This document shows, in pieces, positions 16,305 to 25,985 of a DNA stretch of 64,000 nt. The DNA is taken from contig JAOQAK010000035.1 in the NCBI GenBank assembly GCA_025963635.1, positions 1 through 64,000 of the forward strand, read 5' to 3'. The position numbers and the translations under genes are program-made. The stretch comes from Ferruginibacter sp. GTDB taxonomy: Bacteria > Bacteroidota > Bacteroidia > Chitinophagales > Chitinophagaceae. Position 1 is the stretch's first letter. Each line of letters starts with the position of its first letter. The notes under the pieces are model-generated. The model saw nothing but the letters and a program-made list of their open reading frames with translations, was not told the origin of the DNA and did no database searches.

Positions 16305-17466
16305 TTACTAAGTTAAATATGATAATGAGATAACAATGAAAATACGGTTTTGTTCCGGTTTCAGATTTAAGCAAGCTCAGCATACTACTCCCGGAAATGC
16401 CGGTTTGAACTATCTACATTAAAAACGATACAGTAAAATGATGTATACAGAAGCAGTATTCTTGAAAGTAAGTACCGGGCTTGTATTGGTAAAAATGTAA
16501 AGTATATAGGGATCAGCAAAAAAAATACTGCCCGGGATTGCCAAACAGTATTACTTGAGGAATATAGATTTTAAAGCGAGAAGTTCATCGTTAATAATGT
16601 TAAATGGCTATGATGGATCACGCCGGACTTTTAAAAGACATTTCTTATACAACCCCGTAAGAGGAGTTAATGAAAGTCTAAATAAAAAGGATTATCAACA
16701 TTGTTATGTAAAGTTCAAAATTTTTATTTCGTATTTGTTACACAATTACAGTTTAGTCTTATATAATTTACAGTTTGTAATTTGGTGAAAGCAACTGTGC
16801 TAAAATTTACCCGGGTCGTTAACCATCCAGCAGGGTGAGGGTTACGAAAGGTTACCAAAAAATGGCCCCTGTTTAAACAGGAGCCATAAACCAAAACTAA
16901 CTGCTCTTCAAAAACTTGTTTCAGCAAACAAGTCATCAACAAAATTGAGACTTTTTTTTGAAATGTATTTACATAATTATAATATTTTATTATACAATTC
17001 CTATCGCAACAGCGAAATATTTGCCGGGATCAGCTTAATTAATCGCTTTTCATGTTCCCCTTTCGGGTAAGAAACGGGAGCATTTACGATTATCTGGCTG
17101 TAACGATCTCGGTTGAGGAATTGATTGCAGTGTAAAGAAAACAACTCATCCCGGAAGATTGCCTGCATTAAAAAAAGAGAGGAACCGGATAGAAATCCAG
17201 CTCCGTTTTTTATCCAATATCCTATGAAAAACCAGTGCAAAGAAAATTCTTTTACCCTCGTTAATGTTACATAACTATTATTATTAATTACATAATTCAC
17301 TGTTATTTTTCCTGATAACAGGCTGTACCATATACTGTTGAGAAGAAAAGGAGATTCAAATGTCTAAAAGATGAGGAGAGGTAACCCATAAACAGGAGCA
17401 GTCTTCGGCAACTGGTCACCTGTTGCTATGTTTAAGTTTAAATGGATTGTATAATAAGTGATGTTA
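16305..17466. other. Long AT-rich gap without a convincing gene
   Basis: These 1162 bp hold only open frames of low plausibility (the longest, 99 codons at 17001-17300 minus, has no recognisable domain). The region contains two close hairpins at 16855-16933. A short regulatory RNA or the trailer of the signalling operon could lie here. No promoter or family match could be identified by eye. Confidence 0.5.
16855..16887 (-). terminator. Intrinsic terminator-like hairpin
   Basis: On the minus strand ATGGCTCCTGTTT/AAACAGGGGCCAT pairs with one mismatch and is followed by a run of six T residues. A second perfect hairpin (ACTTGTTT/AAACAAGT, 16914-16933) stands 26 bp before it and is also followed by T residues. 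Together they probably end a minus-strand transcript, perhaps of the response-regulator operon 600 bp upstream or of an unannotated RNA. Confidence 0.6.
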
Positions 17467-17901
17467 TTATAGATTCTCCATGTACCAACTCAGCGTTTTT
17501 TCCATTTTTTTATAGTGCAAAATGGTAATGATGGCGTTATGCAATCTTGCGAATGCTGTTTCGCTTTTTACGATGTATTCAAATGCCTGTAACTTCATGC
17601 AATTTACAGCCACCTCAATTTTATCTTGAGATGAAAGCATGATTACCGGAATTTCAGGATTCGTGAGTTTGATCCTGCTAAGGGTTTCGAGCCCGTTTAA
17701 AGCATTTTTTTCAATGCCGTTTAAATAATAATCCAGCACAATAATGTCGGGCTTTTTGTCAAGATTTTCCAGGCAGCGTTCACCGGTAGCGAAAGGAGTG
17801 AAATGGTATTCCGGTTTCTCTCCTAATTCTATCGCTAACAATTTAAGATACATCTCGTCGTCATCCACGAGAAAAATCGATATTTTCTTATTTGTGTTCA
17901 T
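17467..17901 (-). CDS. Single-domain response regulator
   Basis: This 144-residue CheY-like receiver has the acidic pocket DDD at 13-15, phosphoacceptor Asp57 (IIVLDYYLNG), the switch Ser in VIMLSSQD and Lys in YIVKSE. No output domain follows. It starts 3 bp after the stop of the giant hybrid kinase, so the two are co-transcribed and it is a likely partner of that protein's HPt domain. Like CheY or Spo0F it would act by protein contact. Confidence 0.9.
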   Translation of the reverse strand: MNTNKKISIFLVDDDEMYLKLLAIELGEKPEYHFTPFATGERCLENLDKKPDIIVLDYYLNGIEKNALNGLETLSRIKLTNPEIPVIMLSSQDKIEVAVNCMKLQAFEYIVKSETAFARLHNAIITILHYKKMEKTLSWYMENL

Positions 17902-17904
17902 GAC

Positions 17905-20900
17905 CTAAACATTGTTTGTATTTTTCAAAAGATCTGTTGAATTGTTCATTAGTGTTAACTCTTCGTTTAATTCCGCATAAACGCCTTTACATGCTGATTC
18001 TATTTTGGCAATCAACTCACTAATAGTATCTAGCTCACCCTCATTGCCGGTATATTCCTGTATTATTTTAGTGAAATTTTGAAAGTCCCTTGGTATTCCC
18101 ATTATGGCAAACGACGGAAATAACTTGTGGGCGGCAGCACGTAACATCTCCCAGTCCTTGTGTGCCATACTTTTTTTCATAGCTTCAATAAGGGGAGGCG
18201 TTTGGTCGAGGTAGATCCGGATCATGTCTTTAATTAACAGGGAATCATATTTGGTCCGTAATTTAAGGTAGTTAAGATCGGTAAGATTTGTAGCAAAAGT
18301 GCCTGGTTCGGATTTCCCAGGCAAAACCGTTTCTTCAGGTGCCGGGGGTATCTTCAGCAGATCAATAATCTTAGTAAATAATAGCTTCTCATCTACAGGT
18401 TTGGAGATATAGTCATTCATCCCCGCACTAATGCATTTTTGGATCGCTTCTGTTGTCACATCTGCTGTAAGCGCTATAATCGGTATATCAAGATGAAGCG
18501 TGTACCTGATATAAGACGCTGCCTCGTAGCCGTTCATCTCAGGCATTTGGAGGTCCATCAAAATAACGTCGTAGTTTACCGTTGCATCTTTTAAATCCTC
18601 CGCTAATTTTTCAATAGCCGCTTTGCCATTGTCGAAAATCTCATATTGAAAACCAAAGTCGGCCAACAGCGTTTTCATTAGCAGTTGGTTTAATGAAATA
18701 TCTTCTACCACTAAAACCTTAATGGTATTACCCACGGCTTCCACTTCAAATTTTTCATCCTCTACAGGCGTCTGTTTTTTATTTGTTTTTTTGAAGGCCA
18801 ATGTGAAAGTAAATACCGATCCTACATTTAATTTACTTTTTGCCTCTATGGAACCACCCTGCGCCTCTAACAACTTTTTTACAATGGAGAGTCCAAGCCC
18901 TGTTCCGCCAAACAAGTTACTATCATCGTCGTGAGCCTGCTCAAAATTGTCGAAGATCAGGTGCAGTTTTTCTTCTGAGATTCCGACACCGGTATCGGCG
19001 ATGGAGAATTCCACCGACACAGTTGCTTCGTCTTCATTCAGCATCCGCACGGTAATGGTTATTTTTCCTTTACTGGTAAACTTGATTGCATTACTCATCA
19101 GGTTTAAGATAACCTGCTGTAATCTCAGGGGATCGCCACTTAATACTTCAGGGATCAGCGAATCGTAATTTCGTATCAGTTCAATGTCTTTTTCCTGCAG
19201 CCTTAATTCAAACAGGTCCAGCATAGATGAGATGGTTTCCGCCAATTTAAAGGGCTTGTTTTCAAAAGTCATCTTTCCGGCATCCACTTTAGCGAGGTCA
19301 AGGATATCGTTGATTAAAACGATCATCATATCACCCGATATTTTTATCGCGTTTACGTATTCCTTTTGCCTGGTCGTGAGTTGTGTTCTTAACAGCACTT
19401 TTGTAAACCCGATAATGGAATTCATCGGTGTGCGAATCTCGTGGCTCATATTGCTCAAAAACTGTTGTTTTGACTGAACAGCGTGCTCCGCCGTTTTTGC
19501 CGATAATTCCGCCAGTTCTTTTGCTTTTAGCAATTCATCGGCAACAGTTTTTTGCTCATGAATATCTGTAAAAGATCCAAACCATTTCGTGATATTACCC
19601 TGCGGGTCTTTTATGGGAGCTGCCTTGGCTAAAAACCATCGAAAGTTGCCGCTTTGATTGTCTTTAAAACGATATTCAATCTGGTAAGGCTCTCCCGTTT
19701 TCACTGAATGATACCAGGCTTTGAGACACCTCTCCCTATCATCTTCATGCAGGAGCGATATCCAGTTTTGATCTGCCTGTTGTTCATCAAACCAGGTAAA
19801 ACTATACCACTGCCGGTTGTAGTAATCCAGGGTACCATCCGGCTGAGCAGTCCAGATGATCTGTGGAATAAAATCGGCCAGGTTCCTGAATTTCTTCTCA
19901 CTTTCTATCAGCCTGTTTTCTGCCACCCGCTTCTCCGTAATATCCTCAATTGCTAATAGTATCAACTTTTCACTGCCTGCCTCCTCCTTCATCTCACGGG
20001 CATTTAATAACATAATGCGTTCACCGATTTTAGTAAAATTTTGCTTTACTTCAAAATCGGAAAACCGTTCCTTTTCAGGAATGATATGCTTCAGCAAAGT
20101 TCTCAGTTCGGGTATGTCCCAATGCCGTTCACCCAATTCGAATAAAAGCTTCCCTTCTATTTCATTTTCATTTACCATGAAAACTTTGTAAAAGGATTGG
20201 TTGGCGCTTTTTACCCGTAAATTTTTATCAAGTATAATGAGCGGCTCTTTAATGGTAGTAACGATCGCCTGCGAATAGTTGCGGGCTTCGGTAACCTGCT
20301 CGTTGAGGCCTACCAATTCCTGGTTAATAACGATGAGTTCCTCGTTGGTGCTTTGCAACTCCTCCTTGCTGGTTTCCATCTCTTCATTCAGGCTTTGCAA
20401 TTCTTCGCTTCCACTCAGCAATTCCTCATTTGCACTCTGCAATTCTTCATTGGCTGCCTCCTGGTCTTCAGTAATAGACCGCATATCGTCCCTCGTTTGG
20501 GACAGTTCCCGTTCCAACTGCTGTATGCGCAGGTCTTTTTCATCGCTGCTGGTTTTGGAAGATTTTACCCCAATTTTCAGTTTGGTATTGACAGATGGAT
20601 TGCTGTCGTGAAAAAGCACCAGGTAGTGAGGCTCGATCGTATTTGGCAATGGAATGGCTTCAATGGTGATGTTCCGTTGCACCCCATTGATCTCCACCAG
20701 TATATTTTCTTTCAATACCGAAACTCTTTCTGTTTTGGCCTTGTGAAGAATATTGCGCAATTCAAACGCGAGCCCCTCTTTTATCATTTTCAATAAATTG
20801 AAACTCGCTTTGCCTGGAGAGGGTTCAAGGTAGGAGCCGGTAGCACCACGAAAATGTACGATTTCCATTGCCTCATTTACCACAACACCAGCTGGTGTAA

Positions 20901-22518
20901 ACTTACTCAGCAGAATATCATCAGCAGTTTTTTGAAAATCAGCAAGTTTGCCTTCCATTTTCGGTGTGGCTTCAACATCGCGAAAATTTTGTTCAGTGCG
21001 CTGGCTGGTTACATGCATATACCGCACGGGTACATCCTTGCGCAGGAACAGCTTATCATTCTTGCCATAACTTGAAAAAAGATCGGGCACACTGCTGCTC
21101 GTTTCTGATTTGCCTAACAATAAAAACCCTTTCGGATTTAATGCATAATGAAAAGTGATGAGTGCTCTTTTTTGAAGGTAAGGCTCCATATAAATAAGCA
21201 CATTTCTACAACTTACAAGATCCATTTTCGCAAAAGGAGGATCTTTCAAAAAATTATGAACCGCAAAAACGCACATGTCCCGGATACTTTTATTTACCTG
21301 GTAGCTGCCATTCACTTTTACAAAAAACTCCTGTAAACGTTGTGGATTCACGGCGTCCACATCAGCTTTCGAATAAATACCCCTTCTCGCCTTTACAATA
21401 GCCGGCTCGCTAATGTCGGAAGCAAATATTTGTACCTTCATATCGTGATTTACCTTTGCTTCCTTGTCCTGTGCATTAGAGCGGCTGTTCAAGAATTCCT
21501 TTATGCATATGGCCATTGAAAAAGCCTCTTCACCGGTACTACAACCTGCCACCCACATCCTTATTGGTTCATTAGCAGTTTTGCTTTCGAGGATTGCAGG
21601 AAAAACCAACTGAGATAAATTGTCAAAGCTGTTACGATCTCGGAAAAAACTGGTTACGGGGATTAAAAGATCCTGGTACAATACGTCCTGTTCCGGTTTA
21701 TTTTCCCGCAAAAATTTTAGATAGCTGGCAGGTGTGTCATTCTTATTAAGCGCCATTCTACGCAAAATCCGGCGGCGAATGGTGGTTTGTTTGTAGTAGG
21801 TAAAATCGGTTCCCTTTCGAATCCGAAGCAATGCTAAAATCTGCTTAAATATTTCATCTTCCGTTACCGGGATGTTCCGAAGTTCCTCATCGCTACGAAT
21901 AATATGGCCCCTGATATCCATTAATTTCCGGGGGATTTCTTCCGGGGGTAAAATAAAATCAACCACCCCTGCCTCCACGGCACTATGGGGCATGCCGTCA
22001 TATTGAGCAGAAGCTTCATCCTGCGCAAACGTAAGTCCACCATTTTCTTTGATAGCCTTTAAACCCTTTGTGCCATCTGAAGCGGTGCCCGATAAAACTA
22101 CTCCGATGGCGTGTGCCTGGTGCACTTCAGCGAGTGATGTAAAAAAAAGATCGATGGGCAGGTTAGGCTCGTTTTTAGCTTTCGCAGGCCGCGGACTCAA
22201 TTGCAGTACGCCATCCGTAGCCAGCAATATTTTATTACTGGGAATAATATAGATATGATCCGGCGCCACTTTCACATCATCCGTAATCTCTAAAACAGGT
22301 ATATTGGTAACCTTTTGTAATAGTTCAGGTAGCATGCTATCACGGCCCGGATCCAGGTGTTGCACCAGCACATAAGCCATACCCGAATTTTCAGGCACTG
22401 CCTTTAATAATTTTTTAAAAGCATCTAATCCACCGGCGGACGCCCCAATTCCCACTACGGGAAACAGGTTATCCGACCTGACTGGATCTTTATTATCGTC
22501 TTTCCTGGGTATTCCCAT
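17905..22518 (-). CDS. CheB-CheR-PAS hybrid histidine kinase with receiver and HPt
   Basis: This 1537-residue signalling protein combines, in order, seven regions. (1) A CheB methylesterase domain, 18-200, keeps the catalytic triad Ser27, His54, Asp148. (2) A CheR methyltransferase, about 215-490, has the SAM motif VAGCSTGEE and the SCRNVLIYM motif. (3) A PAS-like segment follows. (4) A long coiled coil of repeated Glu/Ser/Leu (ANEELQSANEELLSGSEELQ) occupies about 660-745. (5) Two PAS domains lie at about 750-1000. (6) HisKA carries phosphoacceptor His1026 (SHEIRTPM) and HATPase_c has N (NAIKFTSKG), G1 (DTGVGI) and G2 (GGTGLGLSI) boxes. (7) A receiver with Asp1322 and a C-terminal HPt with His1464 (AAAHKLF) end the chain. 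It has no membrane segment or input ligand domain besides PAS, so it is cytoplasmic. The full His-Asp-His relay suggests output through the adjacent receiver. No chemoreceptor gene is near, so the methylation domains may have another target. Confidence 0.92.
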   Translation of the reverse strand: MGIPRKDDNKDPVRSDNLFPVVGIGASAGGLDAFKKLLKAVPENSGMAYVLVQHLDPGRDSMLPELLQKVTNIPVLEITDDVKVAPDHIYIIPSNKILLATDGVLQLSPRPAKAKNEPNLPIDLFFTSLAEVHQAHAIGVVLSGTASDGTKGLKAIKENGGLTFAQDEASAQYDGMPHSAVEAGVVDFILPPEEIPRKLMDIRGHIIRSDEELRNIPVTEDEIFKQILALLRIRKGTDFTYYKQTTIRRRILRRMALNKNDTPASYLKFLRENKPEQDVLYQDLLIPVTSFFRDRNSFDNLSQLVFPAILESKTANEPIRMWVAGCSTGEEAFSMAICIKEFLNSRSNAQDKEAKVNHDMKVQIFASDISEPAIVKARRGIYSKADVDAVNPQRLQEFFVKVNGSYQVNKSIRDMCVFAVHNFLKDPPFAKMDLVSCRNVLIYMEPYLQKRALITFHYALNPKGFLLLGKSETSSSVPDLFSSYGKNDKLFLRKDVPVRYMHVTSQRTEQNFRDVEATPKMEGKLADFQKTADDILLSKFTPAGVVVNEAMEIVHFRGATGSYLEPSPGKASFNLLKMIKEGLAFELRNILHKAKTERVSVLKENILVEINGVQRNITIEAIPLPNTIEPHYLVLFHDSNPSVNTKLKIGVKSSKTSSDEKDLRIQQLERELSQTRDDMRSITEDQEAANEELQSANEELLSGSEELQSLNEEMETSKEELQSTNEELIVINQELVGLNEQVTEARNYSQAIVTTIKEPLIILDKNLRVKSANQSFYKVFMVNENEIEGKLLFELGERHWDIPELRTLLKHIIPEKERFSDFEVKQNFTKIGERIMLLNAREMKEEAGSEKLILLAIEDITEKRVAENRLIESEKKFRNLADFIPQIIWTAQPDGTLDYYNRQWYSFTWFDEQQADQNWISLLHEDDRERCLKAWYHSVKTGEPYQIEYRFKDNQSGNFRWFLAKAAPIKDPQGNITKWFGSFTDIHEQKTVADELLKAKELAELSAKTAEHAVQSKQQFLSNMSHEIRTPMNSIIGFTKVLLRTQLTTRQKEYVNAIKISGDMMIVLINDILDLAKVDAGKMTFENKPFKLAETISSMLDLFELRLQEKDIELIRNYDSLIPEVLSGDPLRLQQVILNLMSNAIKFTSKGKITITVRMLNEDEATVSVEFSIADTGVGISEEKLHLIFDNFEQAHDDDSNLFGGTGLGLSIVKKLLEAQGGSIEAKSKLNVGSVFTFTLAFKKTNKKQTPVEDEKFEVEAVGNTIKVLVVEDISLNQLLMKTLLADFGFQYEIFDNGKAAIEKLAEDLKDATVNYDVILMDLQMPEMNGYEAASYIRYTLHLDIPIIALTADVTTEAIQKCISAGMNDYISKPVDEKLLFTKIIDLLKIPPAPEETVLPGKSEPGTFATNLTDLNYLKLRTKYDSLLIKDMIRIYLDQTPPLIEAMKKSMAHKDWEMLRAAAHKLFPSFAIMGIPRDFQNFTKIIQEYTGNEGELDTISELIAKIESACKGVYAELNEELTLMNNSTDLLKNTNNV

Positions 22519-22584
22519 AAATTTCTTGTTGAATGGTCCTGCTGTTATCGATCCTTTGAGTCACAGGCAAGAGCAAATTGTTAC

Positions 22585-23145
22585 TTAAATATTTTCCAAC
22601 GCATTGCGTCTTTTATTTTTCATCTTTTTAAAATGAGAAGGGGTAAGTCCGGTTACCTTTTTAAACTGGTTCGACAGGTGGCCCACACTGCTATAATTCA
22701 TTTTATAGGCAATTTCGGTAAGGGTAAGTTCATTGTACACCAGGAACTCTTTAACTTTTTCTATTTTATGGGCGATTAAGAAATGCTCAATGGTTGTGCC
22801 CTGCACTTCTGAAAACAAATTGGATAAATAGGTATAGTCATGATTAAGCTTTTTACCCAGGTAATCAGAAAAATTGACTCTTAGTGGCTCATCAAGATAA
22901 TGTACCACCTCAATCACAATATTTTTAATTTTTTCGATTAGCATGCTTCTTTTGTCGTCCATCAATTCCAGCCCGGACTGGAGCAGCCCGGATTTTAAAG
23001 TAGCACGCATATCTTCAGACAAGGTTTCCATAATTTCTACTTCTCCCAGGTCTACCATCACATAATGCAATCCGAGTTTTTTTAACTCCTCCTTTGCAAC
23101 GATTTTACAACGGGCGGATACCATGTTTTTTATGTAGAGTTTCAC
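22585..23145 (-). CDS. AraC-type transcriptional regulator with HMA-like N-terminus
   Basis: This 186-residue regulator belongs to a Bacteroidota AraC subfamily. The N-terminus (KLYIKNMVSARCKIVAKEELKKLGL) resembles a heavy-metal-associated fold, but the usual CxxC appears as SxxC, so metal binding is doubtful. The C-terminal 100 residues are an AraC helix-turn-helix pair (LNHDYTYLSNLFSEVQGTTIEHFLIAHKIEKVKEFL; LTEIAYKMNYSSVGHLSNQFKKVTGLTPSHFK). The start is GTG at 23145, which keeps the conserved N-terminal strand; ATG at 23124 is the alternative. It lies 66 bp upstream of the giant kinase on the same strand, so it may regulate or be regulated by that system. Confidence 0.88.
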   Translation of the reverse strand: MKLYIKNMVSARCKIVAKEELKKLGLHYVMVDLGEVEIMETLSEDMRATLKSGLLQSGLELMDDKRSMLIEKIKNIVIEVVHYLDEPLRVNFSDYLGKKLNHDYTYLSNLFSEVQGTTIEHFLIAHKIEKVKEFLVYNELTLTEIAYKMNYSSVGHLSNQFKKVTGLTPSHFKKMKNKRRNALENI

Positions 23146-23455
23146 TAATTAAAATTTTTTTACAATTGGGAAAGAAAGGATCCTAACACAAGTTAAAAAT
23201 TAAACTAACATTTATTAAATACGGACTCACCAAAAATTTCAGTATCAGCAGGTAAAGTTGGATAAGATCGTCAATGAAAATGTTACAAAATTATTTTAAT
23301 TTCTTACACAATTCACAGGTATAGCACATGCTTAGGGTGATTTGAACAGTTCCTGTGTCACGTATGATTTAAGTTGATTCAACGTGTTATAAGCGCAACA
23401 CGGCTACGTCACATGAAACAAAACCGCAATAAATACCAGGAGCGTATTAGCAAAT

Positions 23456-23479
23456 AGCGCCGGGGATTGTCCCGGCGCT
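23456..23479 (-). terminator. GC-rich hairpin after uspA-like gene
   Basis: AGCGCCGGG and CCCGGCGCT form a perfect 9-bp stem around a 6-nt loop. It stands out in AT-rich DNA and lies 58 bp past the stop of the UspA gene on the minus strand. The T-rich tail is weak. Confidence 0.55.
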
Positions 23480-23537
23480 GGTTGCAATAAATTCTGTAAA
23501 TGACCTGATAAAAACAAATAAATAGTAAAAATGTTGA

Positions 23538-24020
23538 CTAGGCTGGTTGCTTATGGTCTTGCTTTGCAGGAATAATTAAGAGAGGTACAACAGAATGGTG
23601 TAAAACTTTTTCAGCGATGCTTCCCACCAAAATTTTATCAAGGCCGCGCCGGCTATGGGTTCCCATCACGATAATGTCCACGTTCAAATCGGCGGCGGCC
23701 TTTAGGATCGCTTCTGCGCAATCTCCCTCCCCCAGCAAGGTGGTAATACGCTCATCTCCTAAATGTTTTTTTGACTGTTCCAGGAACTCCTGGGAAGATT
23801 TCCTGATTTCTGAATCATCCGTTAACATCAGCATATCCGGCGAACTAAAACCGGTATAGCCCATAATGGGGGAATAATCAAGGTTAGAGTAATAAACAGG
23901 TTCTGCTACTACGTGCATCAGTACCACTTCTGCACCGGTTGCCTTTGCTAATGCGTAGCCTGTTTCAGCAATTTTCTCTGCAGTTGGATTATAATCCAAT
24001 GCAATTAATATTTTATTCAT
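23538..24020 (-). CDS. Universal stress protein (UspA family)
   Basis: This 160-residue single Usp domain begins KILIALDYNPTAEKIAETGYALA and ends with the nucleotide-binding loop VMGTHSRRGLDKILVGSIAEKVLHHSVVPLLIIP. One Gly of the ATP-binding G-2x-G consensus is Ser (GTHS), as is frequent in Bacteroidota. Such proteins bind ATP or other ligands and are induced by many stresses. It is a single gene flanked by 300-400 bp gaps, in line with independent regulation. Confidence 0.92.
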   Translation of the reverse strand: MNKILIALDYNPTAEKIAETGYALAKATGAEVVLMHVVAEPVYYSNLDYSPIMGYTGFSSPDMLMLTDDSEIRKSSQEFLEQSKKHLGDERITTLLGEGDCAEAILKAAADLNVDIIVMGTHSRRGLDKILVGSIAEKVLHHSVVPLLIIPAKQDHKQPA

Positions 24021-24322
24021 AGTTTTTAGTGTAAGGTTTTTTATGGTAATATGATAAAGATGTGTATTTGGATGTAATCGGGGAATTGTCCCAATCCCTT
24101 CTAACGTATTTGGAATTAATAAAACTTATCGATCGAAAATATTTAGTTTCCGCAGCAGCAAAATTTCAATAAAATTAAAAAAATGTTTCCGGACTATTAT
24201 AACAAAAAAAATTAGGTTTCTCAACCCGGTAAAAGGAATGAAGGCAATCCTATTTACCGGTCTTTCGTAACATTATAAAATGATTTGGCCAGTGTTAACG
24301 TATGGTGAAGTATCGCTCCTCA

Positions 24323-24679
24323 TCATGCAATCAGCCGGTCAACTGATTGGTTAATAGCTTCCGTAGTAAAAGGCTTGCCAATAAACAGGTCTACTCCCTT
24401 GTTCATTGCGTTGATCCTTTCAGTAACCGTAGTTTCATACGCGCCGATCAAAACGATTTTAATATCCTTACTGGTTTTCCTGATATGTTCGACAAAATCA
24501 ATCCCGCGTCCATCGGGAAGGTGATTGTTCAAAAACACAATTCCTGGCTGCTCCTTCGCCAATTTGTTAGCTGCATCGCCCAATGTATTCACACAATCAG
24601 AAGCAAAATTTTTTTGTTTTAAAATACCACTTAAAACAAAACAGGTATCGATTTCGTCGTCGATAATTAATGCTTTCAA
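24323..24679 (-). CDS. Pseudo-receiver: response regulator lacking the phosphoacceptor Asp
   Basis: This 118-residue CheY-like protein keeps the N-terminal acidic pair (IIDDE, 7-9) and the terminal Lys (FIGKPF). The residue that should be the phosphorylated Asp is Asn51 (IVFLNNHLPDGRG), and the switch Thr/Ser is replaced by Gly (VLIGAYE). Normal His-Asp phosphotransfer is therefore not expected; it may work as a constitutive or protein-binding domain. The start is TTG at 24679, since TAG lies in frame seven codons upstream and no ATG is available. It is a single gene between Usp and YihY, near the kinase group. Confidence 0.85.
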   Translation of the reverse strand: MKALIIDDEIDTCFVLSGILKQKNFASDCVNTLGDAANKLAKEQPGIVFLNNHLPDGRGIDFVEHIRKTSKDIKIVLIGAYETTVTERINAMNKGVDLFIGKPFTTEAINQSVDRLIA

Positions 24680-24977
24680 AGCAAAAAATTTAAGTTCCTA
24701 ATAAGAACGGGGCGCCTGTTGAAGACAAGGGTTATATCGAATGTAAATGGCCGGGTAAATAGGCCTCGATTGGTTCACGCATCAAGCGATGCTTTATACT
24801 GACATAACACCACTTCGAAAAATAACAGGCGCTTAACTATTCAATATAAATATCGTGCCTAATAAAGGACGCACGGATATCGTGCCATCATGCTATAATG
24901 AACATGGGGAAGAGCAACTTTGTTTCATCTGCTGAATGGTAATGTGTTAAGGATAAATGAACGCCAAAAGATTATCA

Positions 24978-24985
24978 TAAATTTG
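24978..24985 (+). promoter_or_regulatory. Predicted -7 box for yihY-like gene
   Basis: TAAATTTG matches the Bacteroidota -7 consensus TAnnTTTG and lies 40 bp upstream of the ATG. A -33 TTTG was not clear. Confidence 0.4.
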
Positions 24986-25025
24986 CATAGCTTCTTTTAG
25001 TATTATTGAATTAATTGTTCCAAGA

Positions 25026-25958
25026 ATGAAACAGATTACCGGTATTTTTTTATTTATTAAGAAAGTAATTCTCGAGTTTTTCGACGACAATGTATTAAAG
25101 TACAGTGCATCCCTTTCGTATTATACTGTTTTCTCACTGGCGCCGATGCTTATTATTATTATCAGCATTTGCGGTTATCTTTTTGGAAGGGAGGCTGTAC
25201 AAGGACAGTTATATGGTGAAATAAAAGACATGGTGGGGAGCAATGCCGCAATCCAGATCCAGGACACCATCAAAAATATTCACCTCACCAAAGACACGCC
25301 CATTGCAACTATGGTAGGAATTGTGGTGCTGCTGATCGGTGGCACAGCCATTTTTGGAGAGATCCAGGATTCTCTAAATAAAATCTGGGGACTGAAAGTA
25401 AAAGTTAAAAAGGCCTGGTGGACACTGGTTATCAGTAGATTATTATCCTTTTCGCTAGTTATCAGCCTTGGATTTGTGTTAATGGTATCGCTTGTATTAA
25501 ACGCTTTGGTAGCAATAATTGGTGAACGGCTAAACCGGTTAATCACGGGTGTAGGTAAAATTTTTATTCCGGTGATCGATAACCTGGTTACTTTTTTAAT
25601 TACTACCATTGTTTTTGCAGTGATATTTAAAGTACTGCCAGATGCGAAAATAAAGTGGAAGGATGTAAGCGTGGGAGCATTCATTACCGCTATTTTATTT
25701 ACTATTGGAAAAATTGGTATTGGATGGTATCTCGGCCGTAGTAATATGGCAACCATTTACGGGGCAGCAGGCTCAGTGGTCATCATTATGGTGTGGGCAT
25801 ATTATAGCTCTTTGATTTTGTACCTTGGGGCAGAATGCACAAAAGTGTATGCAACCCAATATGGCACCAAAATTCAACCCAATGAATATTCCGAATGGAT
25901 TATTATTGAACAAATCCCGGTGGCAAATGCTACATTAAAAGAGGAAGTATTAAAGTAG
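25026..25958 (+). CDS. YihY/BrkB family inner-membrane protein
   Basis: This 310-residue protein has about six transmembrane helices and the YihY signature near the N-terminus (YSASLSYYTVFSLAPMLIIIISI). Further family stretches are SLNKIWGLKVKV and IYGAAGSVVIIMVWAYYSSLILYLGAECTKVYA. The family was once misannotated as RNase BN; its role is unknown, possibly in envelope function or as a transporter. The sigma-54 activator gene begins 27 bp after its stop, so the two may form an operon. Confidence 0.9.
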   Translation: MKQITGIFLFIKKVILEFFDDNVLKYSASLSYYTVFSLAPMLIIIISICGYLFGREAVQGQLYGEIKDMVGSNAAIQIQDTIKNIHLTKDTPIATMVGIVVLLIGGTAIFGEIQDSLNKIWGLKVKVKKAWWTLVISRLLSFSLVISLGFVLMVSLVLNALVAIIGERLNRLITGVGKIFIPVIDNLVTFLITTIVFAVIFKVLPDAKIKWKDVSVGAFITAILFTIGKIGIGWYLGRSNMATIYGAAGSVVIIMVWAYYSSLILYLGAECTKVYATQYGTKIQPNEYSEWIIIEQIPVANATLKEEVLK

Positions 25959-25985
25959 TTGTATCTTCATAAAAATTTTGGTTCT

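Noticed and set aside
17001..17300. 99-codon frame in the long gap
   Set aside because: No recognisable family or signal; AT-rich codon use like the surrounding non-coding DNA.
25959..25985. TTG start for the sigma-54 activator
   Set aside because: Would add nine residues before the standard MKKSVLIIDDD receiver start; ATG 25986 is better.
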